DNA of 64,000 bases. Origin: Marinobacterium arenosum (GTDB lineage Bacteria > Pseudomonadota > Gammaproteobacteria > Pseudomonadales > Balneatricaceae). This document shows positions 56,972 through 64,000 of this stretch, in pieces (the stretch's first letter is position 1; each line of letters starts with the position of its first letter). Location of the stretch: NCBI RefSeq assembly GCF_019795155.1, contig NZ_JAILYN010000008.1, positions 1 to 64,000 on the forward strand, given 5' to 3'. Both the position numbers and the translations under genes were made by a program. The notes under the pieces are model-generated. The model worked only from the letters and a program-made list of their open reading frames with translations. It was not told the origin of the DNA and made no database searches.

Positions 56972-59011
56972 TTAAAAAACCAGCAGCTCGCCGGCCAGCT
57001 TGGCGTGCTTGATCGCCTGCCGCAACGCTCCCCTGTCCCTGCCCTGAGATTCGACCACGTACTCTCGGGTGATGTGTAGCGCCTCGACGGCGTTGGGGTG
57101 CAACCCGGCCGCAGTCAGTACCTCGATCGCATCGTCGATATTGGCCAGGGTTGCCCGAAGGCCGCGCTCATGAGCGGCAGGGTCGTCGATATCCGGCAGC
57201 GTCGCCATGCTTGCCATCACCTGGCGGATGTTTTCTGCGGCGTTGAGCACCCGCAACAATGCCGCGATCGACGCCAGTTGGCTGTTATCCACCGTCAGAA
57301 CTTGGGTGCCGGGTATGGGGTCGACCAGGCTCAGCTGAGCGGCGGCGGGCGATGCCTGGAAGGCGTCGGACAGGTAGAACGCCAGGAAGGATTCCAGCGT
57401 CAGCAAGCTGTTGTCATGGCCGTAAGGGGCACTGTCGGCGGCTTCGACGATGCGTGGAATGTTGAAGGTGCCGTCGCCGAAGCCGTCACCGTTACTGGCC
57501 TGTCCAAAGCCTTCGTCTGGTGGGTTGGCATCCGGCGCGATCATCCGGCCGAGTGTCTCGCTGATCCGCTGCAGGCCGATATTCAGGTTCATATTGAACT
57601 GGCCGGCTTCGAAGCCGTTGGCCGCCAGGAACAGGGCGCTCGGATTGGCCCCGCCGTTGGAATGGCAACTATGGCACTTGCCGGCGGCGAAGGTGCCGTT
57701 GTCGCTGGTTTCCTGCAGAAACAGCTGACGGCCCCGCTCGGCAATGGCGGACCGCATGCGCATCTCGGCCAGGTTCAGTTCCGCGTCGGGGCCGAGCGAT
57801 AGCTGAAATGCCTCCAGTGCATCCAGTTCGTACTCGGTGGGCAGCCTGAAATCAGTACCTGCGAAGCGGCCCATCGACAGTGGGGCGTGCTGAACGATGG
57901 CACCGATGGCGAACTCGCGCAGGGTGCCGCTGCCGGCGCCGCCGTCGCCGCTCCAGCCCAGCCGGGCGAGCGGCGCTTGGTCACCCGGCGGCTCGGGTGT
58001 CATCGATAGCGCCAGCGCCGAAACGCCGGGCACGCCACGCATCACGCCAGGGTTGCCGAAACCGTCGACATTCTCCAACACCAGCCCCAGCTCCCTCAGC
58101 AGGCGGTCGTGCTCGAGCGATTCCATGCCGGGCATGAACTCGGAAACGAACAGTGGATCATCGTCCGGCAGGGTGGCGATGAAGTGGGGATCGATGGTGA
58201 AGTTGTTGTCGGCCGGGTGGCAGGTACCGCAGGTGCGGCCGTTACCGTCGAAGGTCTCCTCGAAAAACAGCCGCTCGCCGTCGGCGACCAGTTGGTCAAA
58301 CGGTGGCGGGCCCTTCTTCGCGTAGGCGGGACGTGGTACCAAGAGATGGAAGTCGCCTTTCCAGGCACGGTCATCCCGACCGATGTCGGTGGGATTATCG
58401 GCCAGCAGTGTCACCGGGCCCGCCTGTGCGCCGTGATAAAGCCGTTGGAACAGCGTCGGCGAGCCGAAAAGCAGGGCCCCCTGTTGCAGTGGTTGATTGG
58501 CGGGTGCCACTGCGATCAGGTCGATCTCCAAATCCTTCACCTGCGGGTAATCAAGGGTAACTTCAAGCCGCCATGTATCAGGTTGTCGGGTGAGAGTGCC
58601 AAGTGACAGTATCCGGTCGCCATCCTCCGGTTTGACGCTACGTCCCGGCCCCGGCCGGTTGTCGACCAGCCAGACGGCGAATGGCTGATCTTCCGGCAAC
58701 CCTTCGACATTGACCGACAGCCGGCCGCCAATAAGATCGAGCGTCGCTTGCCCACTGGCCTGGCTGATCTGGCTGGACAGCCCCTTGGTATAACGCAGCG
58801 GGATGACCAATCGCCTGTCGCCGCCGCTGCGCGAGTACTGCGCCAGCCAGCGGTTGTACAGGCTGTTGACCGTGCCCACGCTACCGATCGCCGACTTGGC
58901 CGGCGGCAGCGCAAGCTGGGGAACCAGTAGTAAGACGACCATTGGCAGAATGAAAATAGTGAGCAGCAGGAGGAACCTTTTGGCGGCTTGGGAGCGATGG
59001 GGACTAGCCAT
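56972..59011 (-). CDS. Di-heme cytochrome c peroxidase-like protein with N-terminal extension
   Basis: A 679-residue exported or membrane-anchored protein. A hydrophobic segment spans residues about 11-31. Two c-type heme sites are present: C261-G-T-C-H265 and C446-H-S-C-H450, the first followed by PADNNFTIDPHF, as in the MauG/CcpA superfamily. Residues about 40-230 form a beta-rich extension of unknown kind (WLVDNRPGPGR) not found in ordinary peroxidases. Substrate is unknown. The ATG at 59011 has AAGGAG 7 nt upstream. A small leader frame and terminator hairpin lie upstream. Confidence 0.82.
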   Translation of the reverse strand: MASPHRSQAAKRFLLLLTIFILPMVVLLLVPQLALPPAKSAIGSVGTVNSLYNRWLAQYSRSGGDRRLVIPLRYTKGLSSQISQASGQATLDLIGGRLSVNVEGLPEDQPFAVWLVDNRPGPGRSVKPEDGDRILSLGTLTRQPDTWRLEVTLDYPQVKDLEIDLIAVAPANQPLQQGALLFGSPTLFQRLYHGAQAGPVTLLADNPTDIGRDDRAWKGDFHLLVPRPAYAKKGPPPFDQLVADGERLFFEETFDGNGRTCGTCHPADNNFTIDPHFIATLPDDDPLFVSEFMPGMESLEHDRLLRELGLVLENVDGFGNPGVMRGVPGVSALALSMTPEPPGDQAPLARLGWSGDGGAGSGTLREFAIGAIVQHAPLSMGRFAGTDFRLPTEYELDALEAFQLSLGPDAELNLAEMRMRSAIAERGRQLFLQETSDNGTFAAGKCHSCHSNGGANPSALFLAANGFEAGQFNMNLNIGLQRISETLGRMIAPDANPPDEGFGQASNGDGFGDGTFNIPRIVEAADSAPYGHDNSLLTLESFLAFYLSDAFQASPAAAQLSLVDPIPGTQVLTVDNSQLASIAALLRVLNAAENIRQVMASMATLPDIDDPAAHERGLRATLANIDDAIEVLTAAGLHPNAVEALHITREYVVESQGRDRGALRQAIKHAKLAGELLVF

Positions 59012-59074
59012 GGATATCTCCTTTGGAAGCAGGGACGGGTCGCCAGCCTGGTGGCAGCGGAGTTACACCGGCAT

Positions 59075-59107
59075 TTACCTGTTAAAAAGGCATCCTGCAT
59101 CAGGCAT
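59075..59107 (-). CDS. Putative 10-residue leader peptide of the cytochrome gene
   Basis: A tiny frame (MPDAGCLFNR) has a good SD, AGGAG 7 nt before its ATG. It overlaps the terminator-like hairpin at 59084-59110 completely. Translation would cover the hairpin, which is the layout of an attenuator. No repeated regulatory codon is obvious. Confidence 0.4.
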   Translation of the reverse strand: MPDAGCLFNR

Positions 59108-59110
59108 GCC
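59084..59110 (-). terminator. Attenuator-like terminator in the cytochrome leader
   Basis: On the minus strand GGCAT-g-CCTG, loop ATG, CAGG-ATGCC, then T5. It lies 73 nt upstream of the cytochrome start and has no minus-strand gene before it, so it is likely to regulate rather than end a transcript. Confidence 0.65.
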
Positions 59111-59590
59111 AATACTCCTGTTTATATAACCGGTTGAAATAGAAAGGCTTGTATAAAGGGGTGCCGGAGACTGACCGATTATTGGGCGTGGAGTGTTAAG
59201 GTGCTTTAAGCGGGCTTCAGCAGCGGGCATGCTTTATCCGATTCATAGCGGTCGGCCAGGTTTGTATTTTTTATCAATAAAAACAGTAAGATATGCCCGG
59301 GAAGGCAGGCTCTTTCGGCTGTGTCCGGTTCTGGTCTGGCATTTTTAAAACGCAGACACCGACGATCTTGGTTTGTACCAAATCTTATCAGTCAGGCCTT
59401 TCTTATCGTTCGAATTCATATAAAACAGCCAGTTAAACCGGGCTGGCCTGTTAACAGGCTGTAACAACCTGCAAGGGATAGCCAACCAACCGCGCAATTC
59501 TTTACATCCGCTCGAATCACGGTGTGTTCTGTTCAAAGAAAAGACTGCCGTCTAAGCTTGATTTACACGGTGTTAACCGAGGGATACAAG
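59111..59590. other. Gene-free AT-richer stretch
   Basis: 480 nt between the divergent cytochrome and GNAT genes, richer in A/T than its surroundings. Apart from promoter-like TATATAA text near 59122-59129 and a palindrome GCCTGTTAACAGGC at 59446-59459, I see nothing here. No reading frame looks real. Confidence 0.5.
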
Positions 59591-60166
59591 ATGCATATCC
59601 GAACCGCTTACAGAACGGATGCTGAAGCCCTGGCGCACCTGATAGATATCGCACGAGAAGGGATACCGAGCTATCTCTGGCGGCGCCTGACCGAGCCGGA
59701 TGAAACGGCACTGGAGGTCGGGGCCAAACGCATCGAAGAGGACGACAGCTTTTTCAGTTACCGCCGCATCCGATTGGCGGAAAACGGCCACCGGATTATC
59801 GGCTTGGTCGCCAGCTTCCATCAGCCCGCTAGCCGTCCTCAAACCTGGCTGGACGAGTTTGCTACTGCCGTTCGGCCGTTGGCCGAGTTGGAGCGGGAGA
59901 CAGCCGACAGCTGGTATATAAGCGCGCTGGCGACCGATGAGGAGTTCCGCGGGCAAGGGGTGGGCACGGCGTTGCTGAACTGTGCCGAAGAGGTAGCCCG
60001 CCAGATGCGGGTGGCCCGCTCAACGCTGATCGTGGCGGACGGCAATCCGGAAGCATTTGAGTTCGCCTGCCGCCGCGGTTACCAGGAGGAGGCCTGGCAA
60101 CGCGCGGTGGGTTTCGACGGAACCCTGCACGGTGGTCGCTGGGTATTGATGAGCAAACAGCTGTAA
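59591..60166 (+). CDS. GNAT-family N-acetyltransferase
   Basis: A 191-residue single-domain acetyltransferase. It begins IRTAYRTDAEALAHLIDIAREGIPSYLW; the acetyl-CoA-binding motif A is ALATDEEFRGQGVGTALLNCAEEVA (R/Q-x-x-G-x-G/A) near residues 117-141. The C-terminal IVADGNPEAFEFACRRGYQEE is the usual motif B. The ATG at 59591 has GAGGGA 7 nt upstream; earlier in-frame codons lack similarity. Acceptor substrate unknown. Upstream of, and not obviously co-transcribed with, the riboswitch cassette. Confidence 0.87.
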   Translation: MHIRTAYRTDAEALAHLIDIAREGIPSYLWRRLTEPDETALEVGAKRIEEDDSFFSYRRIRLAENGHRIIGLVASFHQPASRPQTWLDEFATAVRPLAELERETADSWYISALATDEEFRGQGVGTALLNCAEEVARQMRVARSTLIVADGNPEAFEFACRRGYQEEAWQRAVGFDGTLHGGRWVLMSKQL

Positions 60167-60232
60167 ATCAGGTGCTGGTCACCAGCCAAATAAGGTGGCC
60201 ATACAGTGGGTTCACCACTGAAATCTCAAACA

Positions 60233-60256
60233 CCGGGCCGGTATTCGCCGGCCCGG
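60233..60256 (+). other. Strong GC hairpin after the GNAT gene
   Basis: CCGGGCCGG (60233-60241), loop TATTCG, CCGGCCCGG (60248-60256): a perfect 9-bp stem. No T tract follows. It could end the GNAT transcript or separate it from the riboswitch unit. Confidence 0.5.
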
Positions 60257-60380
60257 CCATCTATTGTCGGACGTCAATGCTCAAACGGACATGACACCAA
60301 AAAGTCATCGTTGTCTGGTGTAAATGCCAAACGGCATCGGTTATATTGGAAGCGTCTTCCTTCTGATACGACTTGTTTTG

Positions 60381-60475
60381 GATCACGAAAGGGCAAACCC
60401 GTCGAAAGACGGCGACGCAAAGCTACTGGGCTAAAGAGAGCGCGGCTCTCCATGCTCGCAGGGCTACCGAAGGCA
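60381..60475 (+). promoter_or_regulatory. Cyclic di-GMP-I (GEMM-I) riboswitch
   Basis: The aptamer core is clear by comparison with the Vibrio Vc2 RNA: ATCACGAAAGGGCAAACC, a GTC-GAAA-GAC tetraloop hairpin, GACGCAAAGC, GGGCTAAA with the tetraloop receptor, a second variable hairpin (GAGAGC/GCTCTC), and AGGGCTACCGA. It begins about 240 nt upstream of the 49-codon frame at 60619. Binding of c-di-GMP should alter expression of the genes downstream. The GGG before CAAACC is retained, favouring c-di-GMP over cGAMP. Confidence 0.92.
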
Positions 60476-60531
60476 TAAAACGACGTCGCCTCCCATGGCG
60501 CCATGATTGACTGGCCGACAGCCGCATACCT

Positions 60532-60601
60532 AAGCTGAAATGCGTTGGTGATTCCACCGCCAACGATTAATTTGTTAGGCTAGCCAAACGGCTTTCAGCT
60601 T
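60532..60601 (+). promoter_or_regulatory. Multi-branched structure, likely riboswitch expression platform
   Basis: AAGCTGAAA (60532-60540) pairs perfectly with TTTCAGCTT (60593-60601). Inside are two hairpins: CGTTGG/CCAACG (60543-60565) and GTTaGGC/GCCaAAC (60574-60589). The element stops just before the SD region of the frame at 60619. There is no T tract, so translational or Rho-linked control fits better than intrinsic termination. Confidence 0.5.
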
Positions 60602-60618
60602 ACAGGGATGAGAGGCTT

Positions 60619-60768
60619 ATGATTGCTAGCATAATGAAAGATGCAGGCAGTACCGATCGCCTGGCCAGCGAAGCGGAATTCGCTATCGGGCCGTTTCATG
60701 GGATGTTGCCGGTAATGATCGATGCCTTCCGGAGCGTTAGCAACGCAGATGACCGGAATAGGAGTTAG
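60619..60768 (+). CDS. Small unrecognised protein behind the c-di-GMP riboswitch
   Basis: A 49-residue frame (begins MIASIMKDAGSTD, ends DDRNRS). SD-like AGGGA and GAGAGG lie just upstream. It has no membrane helix and no motif I recognise. Its stop codon is 3 nt before the next ATG, and the next gene's TAGGAG SD lies at its end, the layout of a coupled pair. It may be a real small protein or a translated leader controlling the next gene. Confidence 0.45.
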   Translation: MIASIMKDAGSTDRLASEAEFAIGPFHGMLPVMIDAFRSVSNADDRNRS

Positions 60769-60771
60769 GCC

Positions 60772-61122
60772 ATGACCACTGCCAACACTACTACTTCACC
60801 GCTGAGATACCTGCTGTACCTGATGCTGGGTTTCTCCGCTATGCTGGCTGGCGTGACCAGCGCCCATTGGTACAGCAACCAGGCCTATTTTTCGGGCGAG
60901 CAGAGCCGGATGGGCCCGGCGGCGCCGTCGGTCACCACGATGCCCCGCGTTGCCTGCCTGACCGAAGAAAGCTGCCCGGATGTCTACAACACCCATATCG
61001 AGCAGGCGATGAAGAAATTTGAATTCTCCCGCGCCGCCGCCATCGATTACGTGTCCAGCAAGCTGGAAGCCAGCGTGCTGCTGCTGCCGCGCTACTTGGA
61101 AGTGGAGCAGGGCGAGCGCTAA
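60772..61122 (+). CDS. Unrecognised membrane-anchored protein in c-di-GMP riboswitch unit
   Basis: A 116-residue protein with one hydrophobic helix or uncleaved signal near residues 11-31 (LRYLLYLMLGFSAMLAGVTSAHWY). The rest should be periplasmic, with a C-x5-C pair (VACLTEESCPDVY) that could form a disulphide or bind a ligand, and a C-terminal helical half (IEQAMKKFEFSRAAAIDYVSSKLEAS). I do not recognise the family. SD TAGGAG precedes the ATG. A terminator follows, so the riboswitch unit ends here. A role in surface attachment or motility switching is only a guess from c-di-GMP biology. Confidence 0.75.
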   Translation: MTTANTTTSPLRYLLYLMLGFSAMLAGVTSAHWYSNQAYFSGEQSRMGPAAPSVTTMPRVACLTEESCPDVYNTHIEQAMKKFEFSRAAAIDYVSSKLEASVLLLPRYLEVEQGER

Positions 61123-61158
61123 GTTTTTCTTCTGTCCCGCAAAGGCCATAAACGAATA

Positions 61159-61186
61159 GGCCCTGCCAGACCAGCAGGGCTTTTTG
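61159..61186 (+). terminator. Terminator of the c-di-GMP riboswitch unit
   Basis: GCCCTGC (61160-61166), 7-nt loop, GCAGGGC (61174-61180), then T5. It lies 37 nt after the stop of the 116-residue gene. The stretch from 61187 to the tRNA holds nothing I recognise. Confidence 0.88.
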
Positions 61187-61360
61187 TCATGCGCACTCAG
61201 TGGTAAGCGTTCCCTTTCCTGTCGGATTCAGCAACGACATTGCCTGGGCGGTATTAAAACGTCCAAGCGCAGAGAGCAGTACTAAATAAGGCAAAGGAAG
61301 ACCGAGGAAGCGCACCGCTTGTAGGAATAGCAGGTGCCGTTATCGCAGAATATCTGTAAG

Positions 61361-61437
61361 TGGTGGGCCCAGCAGGACTCGAACCTGCGACCAAAGGATT
61401 ATGAGTCCTCTGCTCTAACCAACTGAGCTATAGGCCC
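61361..61437 (-). tRNA. tRNA with CAU anticodon, probably tRNA-Ile2 (alternatively tRNA-Met)
   Basis: A 77-nt cloverleaf including encoded CCA. Acceptor GGGCCTA pairs with TGGGCCC (one T-G pair); the D arm has AGCTCAGTTGGTTAGAGC; the anticodon loop is CTCATAA (CAU) in a GAGGA/TCCTT-type stem; the T arm has GGTTCGAGTCC. The variable-loop text TTGGTCGC resembles E. coli ileX, whose CAU is changed to lysidine-AU by TilS. Elongator tRNA-Met differs there. A tRNA(CAU) beside rpoD is also usual in pseudomonads. Confidence 0.93.
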
Positions 61438-61446
61438 GGAGGGAAG

Positions 61447-61475
61447 AGCCATGATACCGGCTTGGTATCATGGCT
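61447..61475 (-). terminator. Hairpin downstream of rpoD
   Basis: AGCCATGATACC (61447-61458), loop GGCTT, and its complement GGTATCATGGCT (61464-61475): a perfect 12-bp stem 23 nt after the rpoD stop. The following minus-strand text is C/T-rich with no clean T run, so it may be a terminator or an rpoD 3'-end stabiliser ahead of the tRNA. Confidence 0.65.
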
Positions 61476-61498
61476 TCAACTGACTGAAATCAAAGGGG

Positions 61499-63325
<1,827 letters not shown>

Positions 63326-63377
63326 GGGACCCTAGCTTGATGTGAAAAGGATAAACGGTTGACGAATCGAGCACGAC

Positions 63378-63383
63378 ATTATA
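63378..63383 (-). promoter_or_regulatory. Probable rpoD -10 promoter element
   Basis: A consensus TATAAT reads on the minus strand 53 nt before the rpoD start, with TAGCCT at 17-nt distance as a poor -35. It would allow rpoD expression apart from dnaG read-through. Confidence 0.45.
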
Positions 63384-63476
63384 CAGGCGTAGCGCCCGTT
63401 AGGCTATATCGGGATGAGATGGAAACCGGTTTCATACCTTCAAGGTAGACCAGATTGCGCCCGACCGCGATGCCCG

Positions 63477-64000
63477 CTAGGGCTGGTGTGGCCGGGCCTT
63501 GCGCATCAGTAGGGCGGTCAGTTCCGTCTTTTCGTCGCTGGTCAGCGGCTTTTTGTTGCGCAGCTCGTTGATCCGCTGGCGCAGGCGCAATTCGTCCAGC
63601 TTACGCAGGCCGTCGCGCAGGGTCTGCTCGGCGGTGTGATGATCTTCCATCGGGCCGCTTTCGGTTATGGCGTTGACGGTCTGGATCCAGTGGAAGCGGT
63701 CCGGATCGCTCGACCAGTCGACCAGCAGCATACCGAGGTTGGCCTGCGGGTGTTGTTGCAGGTACTCGCACAGGCTGCAGAACAGCTCGATGCCCGGCTC
63801 GTCCAGTGTGCGGTACTGGCCGGGATTGTCGATTGCGGTTGCCAGTGCCGGGTAGTGCAGTAGCATGGCGTTCATGCTGTGGCACAGTTGCGGCGCACGG
63901 CGTGGCGGCTGCTTCGGCTGTTGCCGCTCGCGTGGCTGCCAGTTGCCGCGGCGTTGCCAGTCATTGCGTTTCTTCCAGCGATTCTGCTCCGGCGCGTGCT
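63477..64000 (-). CDS. dnaG: DNA primase DnaG, C-terminal part (truncated by window edge)
   Basis: At least 174 residues, open to the window edge. Visible are a basic, Gln/Arg-rich linker (EQNRWKKRNDWQRRGNWQP) and the C-terminal helicase-binding domain (LCHSMNAMLLHYPALATAIDNPG and EQTLRDGLRKLDELRLRQRINELRNK). This domain contacts DnaB to place primase at the fork. The catalytic TOPRIM and zinc domains lie outside. Position upstream of rpoD matches the conserved rpsU-dnaG-rpoD order. Confidence 0.93.
   Translation of the reverse strand, partial: HAPEQNRWKKRNDWQRRGNWQPRERQQPKQPPRRAPQLCHSMNAMLLHYPALATAIDNPGQYRTLDEPGIELFCSLCEYLQQHPQANLGMLLVDWSSDPDRFHWIQTVNAITESGPMEDHHTAEQTLRDGLRKLDELRLRQRINELRNKKPLTSDEKTELTALLMRKARPHQP

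Noticed and set aside
59345-59536. 63-codon minus-strand frame in the cytochrome-GNAT spacer
   Set aside because: No SD, no similarity and AT-rich codon use unlike the neighbours.
60206-60504. Frames on both strands across the c-di-GMP riboswitch
   Set aside because: They coincide with the structured aptamer, and their products are basic low-information sequence.

Overview
The window is GC-rich bacterial chromosome with dense genes and short spacers. The block ubiG-mupP-yciK / gyrA-serC-pheA-tyrA::aroA-cmk-rpsA-ihfB-lapAB-pyrF, and the dnaG-rpoD-tRNA(CAU) block at the far end, are arranged as in pseudomonads and Oceanospirillales. TRAP transport, a PdhR-linked lactate locus and an aerobic-type cobaltochelatase fit a free-living, respiring gammaproteobacterium, probably marine and Oceanospirillaceae-like. 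That placement is inference from gene order and protein similarity recalled by eye.

Layout. 1-15.2 kb: ubiquinone, peptidoglycan-recycling and SDR genes on the minus strand, then a plus-strand housekeeping run (DNA gyrase A, serine and aromatic amino acid synthesis, CMP kinase, ribosomal protein S1, IHF-beta, LapA/LapB, OMP decarboxylase, a ComEA-like protein). 15.1-15.7 kb: short tandem repeats and a 314-bp IS5-type MITE with a TTAG target duplication. 15.7-24.4 kb: an AEC transporter, then a lactate/pyruvate locus (universal stress protein, FAD/Fe-S D-lactate dehydrogenase, TRAP DctMQP) divergent from pdhR across three ATTGGT-N3-ACCAAT-type operators. 24.8-29.5 kb: aceE and a three-lipoyl-domain aceF. 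29.8-31.4 kb: a K+ channel, ohrR and ohr. 31.6-49.3 kb: a large cobalamin cluster. 49.3-57 kb: CreA, a CPA2 antiporter and a 1752-residue pseudokinase/AAA/GAF/PAS/degenerate-GGDEF protein. 57-61.2 kb: a di-heme cytochrome c peroxidase-like protein with an attenuator-like leader, a GNAT enzyme, and a c-di-GMP-I (GEMM) riboswitch ahead of two unrecognised small genes. 61.3-64 kb: tRNA(CAU), rpoD and the 3' part of dnaG.

The cobalamin cluster covers cobalt uptake (cbtBA), cobalt insertion (cobN plus chlI/chlD), a,c-diamide formation (cobB), adenosylation (cobO), amidation (cobQ), aminopropanol arm attachment (cbiB, cobD-type PLP enzyme), lower ligand synthesis (bluB) and nucleotide loop assembly (cobU, cobT, cobC, cobS). 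The corrin-ring methylation genes are not here. A cobalamin riboswitch heads cbtB-cbtA-chlI/chlD-cobO.

The most striking element is at the chlI/chlD junction: an A_AAA_AAG slippery heptamer, an SD-like GGGAGG exactly 10 nt upstream, a zero-frame stop immediately after it and a 7-bp GC stem-loop 6 nt downstream. This is a textbook -1 programmed frameshift that would make both a short ATPase subunit and a long ATPase-VWA subunit of the cobaltochelatase from one gene. The c-di-GMP riboswitch upstream of unknown membrane or secreted proteins is the second point of interest.
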